From CAVVZJ01 sp963752755 (lineage in GTDB: Bacteria; Planctomycetota; Planctomycetia; Isosphaerales; Isosphaeraceae), in contig CAVVZJ010000014.1 in the NCBI GenBank assembly GCA_963752755.1, positions 124,001 through 188,000 of the forward strand: a stretch of 64,000 bases of DNA, given 5' to 3'. The notes beneath the pieces are model-generated. The model worked only from the letters and a program-made list of their open reading frames with translations, was not told the DNA's origin and did no database searches. This document shows, piece by piece, positions 38,148 through 47,636 of the stretch (within the stretch, counting starts at the first letter, position 1; each line of letters starts with the position of its first letter). The position numbers and the translations under genes were made by a program.

Positions 38148-39188
38148 TCAAGCCCTGACGAAGAGCTCCGCCGAGCGCTGAACGGCGGCGAGGTTCTCCT
38201 TGAAATGGGCGAAGTTCTGCATGTCGGAATTGACCACGTCGACGCCGTGGGCGAGGACAAACGCGTAGGACCGTTGCCAGGGCGAAAGCCCCGATTGCAT
38301 GACCTTGTCGCTGTAGTGCCCGTCGAAGGCGTTCTCCAACCCCTTACCGCCGCGGGACGACAGGTAGCGGGCCGCCTTCATGCCGACGAGACCGATGCCG
38401 GCGTCCCGGGCACGCTGCAGCGTGGGCTGGAGGTCGACCATCGCCGGCGTGCCGGGAAGGAGGCTCTTCGAATCCCAGTCGTACCACCCGGCGGGGGTGA
38501 TGGCGATCATGGCGAGGTCGTACCAGTCCGTCTCAATCATGGCCTCGAGCACTTGCTGCGCCCGCTTGTGGGTACTCACGCCCCAGTGGCCCACCTTCCC
38601 GGCCCGTTTCGCCTTGAGGAAGGCCTCGTGCAGCTGCTCGCAACGGACGACCTCCGGCTCGCCGACGCCCATGAGGTAATAGGCGTCCACGTAGTCGGTG
38701 CCCAGATCGGCGAGGCTCGCATCGAGCAGCCCCGTCCAGTAATCGGCCAGGAACTTGCCTTGCTCGGCGGTCAACGGCTTGCCCGGTTCGTAGCCGTCGA
38801 TGGGGCGCAACGGCGCCTTGGACGTGACCCAGATCTTGCCGCGGTGCGCCGCGAGGAAGGGGGCGAAGGCGCGCTCGCTCCCCTTGTAATAGGCGTTGGA
38901 GCCGAGATCGTAGAAGTTCACGCCCGCGTCGAACGCCGCGTTGAGCAACCGGACGGCCTTCCCGCCCATCAACGCCGCGCCGCCGCCGAAGACGAGGCGG
39001 CTGCACAGGAAATTCGTCCGGCCGAGCTTGCGGTAGGGCATGCCGCTCCGCTCGTTGCGGTGGATCAGGCCGTCGGCCGGCGCGTCCTGGGCCCGCGCCG
39101 ACGGCGCGACGGCCGCCGTGGCAGTGGCAGTGGCGGCGGCGGTGGTCCTGATGAATGCCCGGCGGTTCATCTCATACGGCGTGGTCAT
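38148..39188 (-). CDS. Tat-exported aldo/keto reductase
   Basis: 346 residues, ATG at 39188 with GGGGGAG upstream. Twin-arginine signal MNRRAFIRTTAAATATATAAV, then the AKR barrel: YRKLGRTNFLCSRLVFGGGAAL, AAFDAGVNFYDLGSNAYYKGSERAFAPFL (Asp and Tyr of the catalytic tetrad), KIWVTSKAPLRP (Lys), LGTDYVDAYYLMGVGE (the usual catalytic His position reads Met, so the tetrad is altered), KAGKVGHWGVSTH-like block, DIGLVGMKAARYLSSRG. The missing His suggests changed or lost reductase activity. Export of an NAD(P)H enzyme is common among planctomycete Tat proteins, as also seen for the Gfo/Idh/MocA gene here. Confidence 0.87.
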   Translation of the reverse strand: MTTPYEMNRRAFIRTTAAATATATAAVAPSARAQDAPADGLIHRNERSGMPYRKLGRTNFLCSRLVFGGGAALMGGKAVRLLNAAFDAGVNFYDLGSNAYYKGSERAFAPFLAAHRGKIWVTSKAPLRPIDGYEPGKPLTAEQGKFLADYWTGLLDASLADLGTDYVDAYYLMGVGEPEVVRCEQLHEAFLKAKRAGKVGHWGVSTHKRAQQVLEAMIETDWYDLAMIAITPAGWYDWDSKSLLPGTPAMVDLQPTLQRARDAGIGLVGMKAARYLSSRGGKGLENAFDGHYSDKVMQSGLSPWQRSYAFVLAHGVDVVNSDMQNFAHFKENLAAVQRSAELFVRA

Positions 39189-39329
39189 GACGCTCCCCCT
39201 GGGGCTGGACGATTCCCGCCTGCTTGCCGCCGCTTACCACGCTAGCTGGACGGGCGCATCGCGTCAATCTTCGCGGCCTCCTGCCAGAGGATTGGCGATC
39301 AGGGCGAGCGTCCGTGGGATAAACCGCCC

Positions 39330-39600
39330 CCAGCTCCGGTTCACGGCGGGCTCGACCGCGGGACAGGGCTCCTTGATCGCCTCGGATTCCCCCGGGACGG
39401 CCGACACGATCACGGATGCGGGCTTCGTGCTTGACCCGCCGATCTCCCCGGCGGTCGCGGCCCTCTCGGTGGTTCCTGAGCCCCCGACCGTGACGCTCCC
39501 GGGTATCGGGGCCATCAGCCCGATCGTCTGCGTCCGCAGTAGCAGCGGGCGGATAATTGGGGAGCGAATCGATATGATGACCGACCGTGCCAGTTCGTGC
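39330..39600 (+). pseudogene. remnant of a PEP-CTERM protein C-terminus
   Basis: One plus-strand frame reads ALSVVPEPPTVTLPGIGAI then CVRSSSGR. That is the order VPEP, short hydrophobic stretch, basic tail of PEP-CTERM sorting signals, which anchor exported proteins for exosortase processing. The hydrophobic segment is short and no complete upstream gene is visible, so this is a decayed end. The rest of the 740-base gap from 39189 to 39931 shows no gene. Confidence 0.3.
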
Positions 39601-39931
39601 AGAAAGCGCGTCACTGGACACGTGAACACAGTTCCTTCTCGTCGGGCCTCCACCTCGCCTGCCGGCCGAGAGCCGCGTTGCACACTTCGGTCCGGCACGC
39701 CGGAGGCCGTGCGCCCAGCGCGTCGCCGTGCAACTCGACTCCATCCTTGCCGCGGTTGGCACTCTTCCCAAGCCACCGGGGCAGGTTCGAGCGGGGCCCA
39801 GGACCTCGACGCCACCGGAAGGATCTCACGCACGGTCGGGCGAGTTCGACCGGGCCGGCGACGCGCGTCGTTCTTCTCACGGCACCCGAAGATCGGAGGC
39901 CGCGAGGCGGTCGATCTCCGAGGGAGGGCCC

Positions 39932-40438
39932 CTACTTGATCACCGCGGGCAGATCCTCGCCCTTCGGGTAAAACTTCATCGAGACGGAGTTCACGCAGTG
40001 GCGCGTGTCCTTCGCCGTGAGCCCTTCGCCCACGAAGACGTGCCCGAGATGGCCGCCGCAGTTCCGGCAGAGGATCTCCGTGCGGAAGCCGTCGCTGTCC
40101 GGGACCTTCGCGACCGCCCCCTCGATCTTGTCGTCGAAGCTGGGCCATCCGCACTCGCTGGCGAACTTGTCTTCGGAGCGATAGAGCGGGGCGTTGCAGC
40201 GGCGACAGACGTAGGTCCCGGGCTCCTTGAGGTCGGTGTACTCGCCGGTGAACGGCATCTCCGTCCCCTTCCCGAGGATCACCCGCGCCTCATCGGCCGA
40301 GAGGGGATTGAAACGAGCACCCGACGCGGCCTTGTCCCTCGGCGGCATGGCGGTTTCTCGAGTGGGGCCGTCGCCGCATCCGGCAAGGCCGAGGCAGAGG
40401 ATCGCGGACACCGTTCGCCATCGAGGTCTTCGGGGCAT
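39932..40438 (-). CDS. msrB: peptide-methionine (R)-S-oxide reductase, lipoprotein form
   Basis: 168 residues. The N-terminus is a lipoprotein signal (VSAILCLGLAGCGDG, lipobox LAGC), then the MsrB domain: FTGEYTDLKEPGTYVCRRCNAPLYRSEDKFASECGWPSFD, VDSDGF-type loop, TEILCRNCGGHLGHVF, and RHCVNSVSMKFYPKGE with the catalytic Cys. The two CxxC pairs (CRRC, CRNC) bind the structural zinc. Reduces R-methionine sulfoxide in proteins, here probably at the outer face or in the periplasm because of the lipoprotein anchor. Complete and well conserved. Confidence 0.95.
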   Translation of the reverse strand: MPRRPRWRTVSAILCLGLAGCGDGPTRETAMPPRDKAASGARFNPLSADEARVILGKGTEMPFTGEYTDLKEPGTYVCRRCNAPLYRSEDKFASECGWPSFDDKIEGAVAKVPDSDGFRTEILCRNCGGHLGHVFVGEGLTAKDTRHCVNSVSMKFYPKGEDLPAVIK

Positions 40439-40625
40439 GAGGACGATTCCTGGCGGGCGAATCGGGCGGCGACAATCATTCTACCGGGTCGGCCACCCGA
40501 ACGGGATGGGAGGATGGGCGTTCGCGAGTCGAGCGCACATGAGGGAGTTAGGGGACCGCAACGGCCGCCGTGCCCGTGGAGATCCGACGCCAGGCCGGCC
40601 CCGGGGGCGGCTCACACGCTCCCCA

Positions 40626-41849
40626 CTACAACCAACGCGGATGATCCGCACCGCGGTCGTCGATCCCCTGCGTGATCCGCCGCGGGTCCCCGCCATCGGC
40701 GTCCGACACCCAGATCGCCGGGGCCTCGCCGACACCGGCCCGGCAGAACGCCAGGTGCCGCCCGTCGGGCGATTCGCTCACGCGGAAATCCCACGCCTGC
40801 GGCTCGCTGCGCGTGAGCACCTCGACGCCCCCGTCCCGGGGATCGAGGCGGCAGATCGCGGTCCCGCCGCGGGCGAGCTCGGGCTTGTAGTCGCGGTTGA
40901 AATGGTCGACGTCGGGCCGGGCGGGCTGATACTCCCACGGGACCTTCGAGCCCGGCAGCTTGCGGGGGAAGAGGATGCGGCCGTCGCGGCTCCAGGCCGG
41001 CACGTTCGACCCGCCGCTGCGTGACTCCGGGCTGCCGTAGGTCGCGCCGAACCACATCGACCCGCCCTCGGTGAGCACCCGGTGCTCCCCCTCACGCCCG
41101 ACGCACACGTCCGCCCAGTCGTGGCCGGGGTCGGTGCCGGGCGTGCAGTCGGCATAGGCGACCCACGCGCCGTCCGGCGACCAGGCTGTCCCGAAGTAGA
41201 GGTGACCCTCCTGCGCCGCCAGGAGCCTGCGGTTCGACCCGTCGGGGTCGCTGGTCCAGACCTGATAGCCGCTCGGGCTGGCGAGATGGAAGGCCACGCG
41301 GCGGCCGTCGGGGCTGAGGCTCAGCCCGTAGGGGAGCCCCTCGCCCGCCCGGGTGAATTCGCGGGCGTCCGAGCCGTCCAGGCGCACGCTGAGCACCTGC
41401 CCGACCTTCTCGCGCACCACCTGCACCAGGATCCGGTCATCGCCCAGCAGCAGGGCGGGCGTGACGAACGGTGCGCGGCGGTCCTTCGTGCAGATCTCCT
41501 CCAGCGAGCCCGTGTCCAGGTCGTGGACCCACAGATGGGTCGGCGTCCGGGTGTAATACTCGTCGAACGGCTTGCCGGGTCCGTCGCGCCTCGGCTCCAT
41601 GCTCAGCAGGACGATCCGCCGCCCGTCGCCGAAGGTGCCCCCCGGCTGCCACGTCGCCTGGCGGGGCCTGTCGAGGTCGAGATAGCGCAGGCCGCTACCG
41701 TTGGCGTCCACGATCCCCGTCTTGCCCCGCGAGGTGAACAGGAGCCGGTTCCTTCCCGAGGCCACTCCGGCGGGGGTCGCGGGGAAGATTGCGGTCAGGG
41801 CGAGGGCCGCCAGGAACTCGCGGCGACTCGGCTGCGACGAAGCGGGCAT
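40626..41849 (-). CDS. exported TolB/PD40-type beta-propeller protein
   Basis: 407 residues from the ATG at 41849 (GGAGCCCG upstream; a GTG at 41870 is the alternative). Twin-arginine-like signal SQPSRREFLAALALTAIFPA. The body repeats the PD40 blade signature: RLLFTSRGKTGIVDANGSGL, YGLSLSPDGRRVAFHLASPSGYQVWTSDPDGSNRRLL, GTAWSPDGAWVAYADC, VPAWSRDGRILFPR, VSESPDGRHLAFCRAG, AIWVSDADGGDPRRIT. About six blades. Distantly like the oligogalacturonate lyase propeller or TolB C-domain; a catalytic role cannot be assigned. Periplasmic location inferred. Confidence 0.78.
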   Translation of the reverse strand: MPASSQPSRREFLAALALTAIFPATPAGVASGRNRLLFTSRGKTGIVDANGSGLRYLDLDRPRQATWQPGGTFGDGRRIVLLSMEPRRDGPGKPFDEYYTRTPTHLWVHDLDTGSLEEICTKDRRAPFVTPALLLGDDRILVQVVREKVGQVLSVRLDGSDAREFTRAGEGLPYGLSLSPDGRRVAFHLASPSGYQVWTSDPDGSNRRLLAAQEGHLYFGTAWSPDGAWVAYADCTPGTDPGHDWADVCVGREGEHRVLTEGGSMWFGATYGSPESRSGGSNVPAWSRDGRILFPRKLPGSKVPWEYQPARPDVDHFNRDYKPELARGGTAICRLDPRDGGVEVLTRSEPQAWDFRVSESPDGRHLAFCRAGVGEAPAIWVSDADGGDPRRITQGIDDRGADHPRWL

Positions 41850-41873
41850 CGGACGGGCTCCGGGAGACACAAG

Positions 41874-42347
41874 CTACCGAGATCCGCATCCGAGTTTAGC
41901 AAATCCCCCGGACGGGTGAGGCGGTCGCGCCGGTGGCATGGCCCTCCGCCCTCGGTGGCGGCCATCGGCGTCGCGTCCGTCGATCGACAGTGGCGGGTCC
42001 CCGCCGCCTCGCTTGAGAGCCCGCTCGGCCTCGGCCTGGTGCGAGAGGAAGAAGCCGTAGTCGGCGCGGAGGAAGGCCCGGACGCGGCCCTTGCTCCGGT
42101 CGGCCCTGGCCTGCAGGTCGGAGCCGAGCAATCGGGCGAAGTACGCCTGGGTCAGGTGGGCGGCGCGGTCGGGGTCGTTCCCCTTGCGGCGGATGAAGGC
42201 GTAGAGCGGATACCAGCAGCCCCGGCAGAGCTCCTGCAGGGCCCGTCGGGCAGAGGGTTCGCCCGGGTCGCCGGCGGCAACCACCCGGCTCCAGAGGGTC
42301 GTGGGGAACGGAGCCTTCGAACGGGGAGCGGTCTCGGGGTTGAGCAT
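41874..42347 (-). pseudogene. truncated ECF sigma-factor-like gene
   Basis: The first 110 codons follow a planctomycete sigma-70-like family: FPTTLWSRVVAAGDPGEPSARRALQELCRGCWYPLYAFIRRKGNDPDRAAHLTQAYFARLL, then GRVRAFLRADYGFFLSHQAEAERALKRGGG. This is region 2 with its FIRRKG helix and the start of the linker. The expected continuation (long linker and region 4) is missing and the frame ends in arginine-rich, non-coding-like sequence. It is therefore a 5' fragment. It is oriented away from the neighbouring PrpD gene. Confidence 0.6.
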
Positions 42348-42413
42348 GGCGGGCCTCCCCGGAGTCTCGGGGCCAGGTGGACCCGCGTCGCCCGCCCGGT
42401 GCCTCGACCCACG

Positions 42414-42630
42414 CTACGGCATCCCGGTCCGGCATCCAAACCCTCGATGCTGCCGGGAGGTCGAGCAGCACCAGCCGCTGCGAGTGGAGCGGCGCCGTTC
42501 GATCGGCCACAGCACTTTGGACTCCCGCTGGAAATCGTGCAGGGCCTCGACCAACTCCGCCACGGTGGCGAAATGCCGGGCCCAAAGGAGCTGCTCTTTC
42601 AGTACCCTGCGTCGGTCCGAAACGCCGAAG
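42414..42630 (-). pseudogene. C-terminal fragment of an integrase-core (IS3/IS481-type) transposase
   Basis: About 55 codons read VLKEQLLWARHFATVAELV, then EALHDFQRESKVLWPIERR. This matches the last part of the rve integrase core, where (T/L)KE-x-x-x-W pairs with the catalytic Glu and is followed by F-x-(T/S)-x-x-E-L-x-x-A-L-x-x-(F/W). Everything upstream of it is gone. A dead remnant. Confidence 0.55.
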
Positions 42631-42908
42631 GCGTCATGATCCAAAGTGGCCTCGGCCGATCTCACCGACGCACGCCGCGCCCGTTTTCGTCCGTCAGGTG
42701 AACCGCACCGAGCGGCATGATGCTCCGGGTGCGGCGTGGTCTGCTCGACGAGCAGGCATCGCAGAACGTCGAAGACCTCCCCTCCCCCCGCATCGTGTCA
42801 CGGCTTCGTGTTTGTCGTGGTAAGATGGAGCGCCGACGCCACCAAAGGACCGAGTGCGTGCCGCCTGACGCAGGAGACCCGCCGTTGGAACCACCACCCG
42901 GCGAGACG

Positions 42909-44416
42909 ATGACCCGCAGGACGTTCGCCCGGTCGGCGGGGGGGACCGCGCTTCTGGCGGCCCTGCCGGCACCGGCTTCCCCGGCTCAGACTCCGAGCGA
43001 TCGCGGCGATGGCCTGCCGGATGCGCCTGGGCTCACCCGCCACGTGGCGGATTTCATCGCCCGGACGACCTACGAGGACCTGCCCGCCGAGGTGATCGCG
43101 CTGGGCAAGAAATCCATCCTGGATGCGCTCGGCCTGGCGCTGTGTGGGTCCCGTGCTAAGGCGGGGAGGCTCGGCCTGGCCTATGTCGCCTCCCTCGGCC
43201 TGTCCGAGAGCGGGGCCACGGTCATCGGGGCGACGGCGAAGCGGCCGGCGCGCTTCGCGGCGTTCCTGAACGGCATCGGCATCCATTGCGACGATTATGA
43301 CGACACCCAGCTCGCCGTGGGCAGCGATCGCCAGTACGGGCTCCTGACGCACCCGAGCACCACGGCCCTCCCTCCGGCCCTGGCGCTCGCCGAGGTGGGC
43401 GGTCGGTCCGGCGCGATCTGATGCTGGCCTATCACCTCGGCGTGGAAGTGGAATGCAAGATCGCCGAGGCGATGTCACCGCGGCATTATGAACAGGGCTT
43501 CCACCCCACCGGAACCGTCGGGACGTTCGGTTCCGCCGTCGCCGCCGCGAAGCTCCGGGGTTTGGAACCGGCTGCGATCGCCCGGGTCCTGGGGATCGCC
43601 GGCAGTTGCGCCGGCGGCCTGAGAGAAAACTTCGGGACGACGACCAAGGCGCTCCACGCCGGTCGCGCGGCCGAGGCCGGGATCATGGCCGTGGACCTGG
43701 TCGCGCTCGGCTGGACCGCCAGCGACCAGATCCTGGAATCGCCCCGCGGCTTCTTCCGGGCCGCGGCAGGGACCTTTGATCCCGATGCCCTCGTGCCGAA
43801 GCTGGGCCGGCCCTGGACCTTCGTGACGCCGGGGATTTCCATCAAGCCGTTTCCGTCCGGCTCGCTGACCCACCCGGCGATGACCGAGTTGCTGCGGCTG
43901 ATCGCGAAGCACAAGATCCGGGCGGAGGACATCGAGCGGGTGGACGTCGGCACCAATCGCAACATCCCGAACGCGCTCATCCACCACCGGCCGGAGACCG
44001 GCCTTCAGGGCAAGTTCAGCATGGAGTTCTGCCTGGCCTGCCTGCTGCTCTACGGGCGGGCGGGGCTCAACGAGTTCACCGACGAGGTCGTGGCCCGTCC
44101 CGAGGTCCGGAGGATGATCGAGCGCATCCATCTGGGCGTCCACCCCGAGGCGGAACGGGCGGGCAACAACCGGATGACCACCATCCTCGATCTCAAGCTC
44201 AGGGACGGCCGCACCCTCTCCGGTCGCGCCGATTTCGCCAAGGGCAGCCCCCAGGACCCGATGAGCTTCGACGAGGTCGCCGGCAAGTTCCGCGAATGTG
44301 CGGCCTTCGCCGACTGGCCCGACGACCGATCCCGGGCCATCGTCGCCACGGTGCGCGATCTCGAAGATCTCGCCGACGTCCGGGCGTTGACCGCGCTCTG
44401 TGCCCGCTCGTCCTGA
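42909..44416 (+). CDS. MmgE/PrpD-family protein with Tat signal, one frameshift
   Basis: About 502 residues from the ATG at 42909. Signal MTRRTFARSAGGTALLAALPAPA. N-terminal helical domain of the PrpD fold: LTRHVADFIARTTYEDLPAEVIALGKKSILDALGLALCGS, then the active-site-like loop FAAFLNGIGIHCDDYDDTQL (DDYDD) and HPSTTALPPALALAE. Near 43415 a base is missing in GGCGCG (GGCCGCG expected), and the protein resumes as LMLAYHLGVEVECKIAEAM and runs to 44416 (GTVGTFGSAVAAAKLRGL; TTKALHAGRAAEAG; KPFPSGSLTHPAM). The family includes 2-methylcitrate and cis-aconitate type dehydratases/decarboxylases; substrate here unknown. A Tat leader on this family is unusual outside planctomycetes. Confidence 0.85.
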
Positions 44417-44436
44417 TCCCGGCCGATCGGTCGGGG

Positions 44437-45690
44437 TCAAGGAGCGGACGGCAGCAGGTTGAGCTGCACGTAGTCCAGGCGGCCGGGAGGGCCTTGCGTG
44501 GCCACCGCGATGTCATCGCCGGTTTGAATCGCGACCTCCGGGATGACTCGACTCATCCAACCCCGACCCGTTCCGGGAGATTCCCACGAGGGGCCCCGGG
44601 CGACGCCCTGGATGAGAAGGGTGAATCGAGTGGGACGTTCCGACTCGTCGAAGTACCGGACCTCCACGTCGTAGCGTCCCTGCGAGGCCGTGTAGGGCTC
44701 GTCGAACGTCGTGCGGATGCGACCGCTCGCGGCGCCGGCCAGCCTGGCATCGAGGGCATGGGAGGCGGTCCGGTCGTTGCGGTCTTCGACCTCATAGCCC
44801 TCGAGGTCGCGGAAGTTCTCGGACTCGAGTCGGACCCGGCTTCGAGCCTGGATCGGCGCCGGCACGATGTGGTCCTCGAGCAGCCGTTCCAGCTTGGCGG
44901 GGCTCGCCTCCTCGTCCCCCGTCATCAGGAAGTACGCCATGCCGGCATCGGAGGGATCGGGGCGCGTCGAGACCTCCAGCCGTTCCCAGAGGAACCGGAC
45001 CCTGGGGTTGTCCGAATCCCTCATCCAATGATACGGCTGCCACTGCTCGGGCCGAGGCTTCCGGCCATAAGGACTCGTGCTCAGCAGCCGATTCTGGTCC
45101 CGGATCTGGACCCAGTGGACACCCGATTCGATCACGCTCCGCTTCGTCCTCGTGAAGGTGTACTTCGCGGAATAGCCGTCATTCCACCGGCTGTGAGAGA
45201 TGCAGTAAACATGGCGCCGCTTGTCGGGATCGGACTTCTCGATCCCTCGGAAGGGGACCTCCATGGGGCCGGCCACGATGAAGTACAGCGGGTTGTCCGC
45301 CGAGGACTCATCGATCGCCCTGGCGATGCTGGCCAGCGCACCTTCGAGATCCTTCCGGCAGTCGTGGAACACGCTCCGGTCGTAGCCGTAGCGCTCCGCC
45401 GCGCCCAGGACGCTCTCGGCGTGCGTCGTCTCCCAGGCCGGGTCCGTCCTGGGCAGGATGCAGTTGTAGTCGAAGTGGACCAGACGATCCCGGGCCCCGC
45501 ACGCCGCGAAGATGGCCAGGGCGACGGGCGATGCCGCCCAGTCGTCGGGGTCGTTGTGATTCCCGTCGCAGCTCCAGGCGATGCGGCCCCGGAACCGGCC
45601 GGCCTCGGGAGGTCCCCCGGCGCAACGGTTCGACGCGGGCGTGAGCCCGATCGACAAAACCAAAGCTGTGAAAATGAGAATTCGCTTCAT
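44437..45690 (-). CDS. secreted nucleoside-hydrolase-like protein with C-terminal beta domain
   Basis: 417 residues from the ATG at 45690; the frame is open to 46818 but that part is antisense to the nitrilase gene. Signal peptide MKRILIFTALVLSIGLTPA. The core begins GRIAWSCDGNHNDPDDWAASPVALAIFAACG. D-x-N-x-D-x-DD resembles the calcium/ribose-binding aspartate cluster of inosine-uridine nucleoside hydrolases. NPLYFIVAGPMEVPFRGIEKSDPDKRRHVYCISHS is the second conserved block. Residues about 290-417 form a malectin/CBM-like jelly roll (VRLESENFRDLEGYEVEDRND; YDVEVRYFDESERPTRFTLLI). Hydrolytic activity is inferred from the motif. It follows the nitrilase gene by 35 bases on the same strand. Confidence 0.68.
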   Translation of the reverse strand: MKRILIFTALVLSIGLTPASNRCAGGPPEAGRFRGRIAWSCDGNHNDPDDWAASPVALAIFAACGARDRLVHFDYNCILPRTDPAWETTHAESVLGAAERYGYDRSVFHDCRKDLEGALASIARAIDESSADNPLYFIVAGPMEVPFRGIEKSDPDKRRHVYCISHSRWNDGYSAKYTFTRTKRSVIESGVHWVQIRDQNRLLSTSPYGRKPRPEQWQPYHWMRDSDNPRVRFLWERLEVSTRPDPSDAGMAYFLMTGDEEASPAKLERLLEDHIVPAPIQARSRVRLESENFRDLEGYEVEDRNDRTASHALDARLAGAASGRIRTTFDEPYTASQGRYDVEVRYFDESERPTRFTLLIQGVARGPSWESPGTGRGWMSRVIPEVAIQTGDDIAVATQGPPGRLDYVQLNLLPSAP

Positions 45691-45725
45691 GAATGATGTC
45701 TCTTGGGACCGACCGTGCAGGGTTC

Positions 45726-47362
45726 TCACCGGGGATCGTGGAAGCCGGAGAGGATCTGCATCGCCCCCCGCTCGTACCACCAGCCCATCTCGGGGTTCAG
45801 GGCCGCGGTCCGGCGCGGGTGGTACGGGTTGCGCTTGTGGACCGTCCGGGTGGCGTAGAGGATCTGCGGACCGGTGCCGGCCTTCACGACGAGGTCGGCC
45901 GAGAAGGGCGAGAAGACCTCGACATCGTCGGGCTCCGGGTTTCCCTCCGCCTTCACGACCGCCCGCCGCTGCTCGAAGGTGCTCAGGTCGTCCCACAAGG
46001 CGCTCTCCCCTTGGGAGTTGACGGTGGCCGTGAACGTGACGTACGAGGCGAGGTTCGACCAGACCTGCAGCAGGCGCCGGCTCGGCGGCTCGGCCGCGAG
46101 ATGGATGTGCACCTGGGCCCCGGCCACGGCGGCCAGCTCCGCGATCTCGGACCACAATCCGTCCCGGCCGATCGTCACGACCGCGGGCACGCCACGGACG
46201 CGGAACCACATGGCCGCCGGGTTCGTCCCAGGTTCGAACGGGGCGCTCGCGGCGAGCTGGTCGTAGCGGGTCAGCACGTCTCCATCCGGGCCGATGACGT
46301 AGGCGGAGTTGCGCGTGCCCTCGGCCATCCCGACGACCACGGAAATCCGTTGCGAGCGGGCGGCCGCCCGGATCCGCTCGAGGCCGCCGTCGATGGCACG
46401 CTCGGGGAAGGCGACGAGGTCGGCGCCATGGGCTTTCGCCTCGCCGATCCCGGCCTCGACGGCCTCGAGGCCGGTCACCTGGGCCGCCGCGATCTTGAGC
46501 GTCGCCTCGGGCGACTCCAGCGGCCGGAACCGCACGGGCGCATCGGGCTTCTTCGCCTCCCAGAACGGCCTCAGCGCCGGGTGTTGGGACCTCGCGAGCG
46601 CCTCGGCACGCGTCGCCAGGGTTGGGTCGATGTCGGCCACGATCATCGTCTCCCGGTCGTCGGGAACCGAGGCCACGATCCGGCCATCGGGCGCGATGAT
46701 CGCCGAGTGACCGTGCGCCGACTTGCCCGGACCCGAGCCGCTGTTGGCGAAGATCACCCAGACGTTGTTGCGCAGCGCCCGAGGCACATACCAGTACCAC
46801 CCCAGCGCCGGCACCCACTCGCTGGCGAAGTTATTGGACAGCTCGATGCTGAGCCGTGCGCCCCTTGCTGGATCGGCCGCTCCTCCACGCCGCGGAGCCA
46901 GCGATCGGCACAGATCATCGCGCCTGCGGGCACGCCATCGAGCGAGAAGAGGCCCGGCATCGCGGCCCGATGGTCGTCGTAGATCTTGTCGTAGCGGAAG
47001 GTCTCGCGTCCGGAGGGATCGATGACCCGCATCCAGTTGGCGTTCTTGCCCAACCTCGGCGAGGGCGTCCAGCCGCCGAACACGACGTACACGCGATGCG
47101 ACCGGGCCGCCTCGCGAATGGCGTCCAGGGCTTGATCGACCTCGGCTGCTGGTGTGCCGTCCAGGCCCCGAAGCGCGGCTTCGGGAAACACGACCACCCG
47201 CGCCCGCTCCGCCGCGGCCTTCGGGATCCAGGAGAGGATGCGGTCCCGATTCTCGACGACGGTCGGACCTTCCGCCATCTGGACGACCGCGATGCGGATC
47301 GTCTCGGCTCGAGCGGTCGTGCATGCGGCGATGGCCAGCACAACCGCACGCAGGATCGCCAT
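45726..47362 (-). CDS. secreted double-nitrilase-domain protein, one frameshift
   Basis: About 545 residues, signal peptide MAILRAVVLAIAACTTARA. The first carbon-nitrogen hydrolase domain has the full Glu-Lys-Cys triad: VVVFPEAALRG, FRYDKIYDDHRA, GAMICADRWLRG. Near 46855 the frame changes beside a CCCC run, and the domain finishes with ELSNNFASEWVPALGWYWYVPRALRNNVWVIFANSG. A second, related domain follows (LKIAAAQVTGLEAVEAGIGEAKAHGADLVAFPERAID). There the Lys position reads TRYDQLAAS and the Cys position VTIGRDGLWSE, so it lacks two of three catalytic residues. Likely one active amidase/nitrilase module and one degenerate module. The next gene on the strand (44437) is probably in the same operon. 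Confidence 0.82.
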
Positions 47363-47636
47363 GACTCGGACCTCTGGGTTGCAGAAACCGTTCCTCGAAT
47401 TCGGCCGGCTCCATGTTACAGCGTCTCGAAGTCCGGATCGACGTCCTGGTCACGTGGGGGGCAAAGTTCGCCCGCCGCCCAACTGGAGCGACCGGCAAGC
47501 GGGGGTGCTGAAGGGCGCGGACTTCCTCGGCGGCGTAGTGCCGACCGACGCCGGATCGGGTAAATAGGATGAACCACAGCGTTCGCTCCGCTGCCGCCAC
47601 GGGCTCTCACCAATTGAAGAACCTACGAGAAATTTT

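Noticed and set aside
45691..46818. Long 5' extension of the nucleoside-hydrolase-like frame
   Set aside because: The extension is out of phase within the nitrilase gene and lacks protein-like composition; the signal peptide at 45690 marks the real start.
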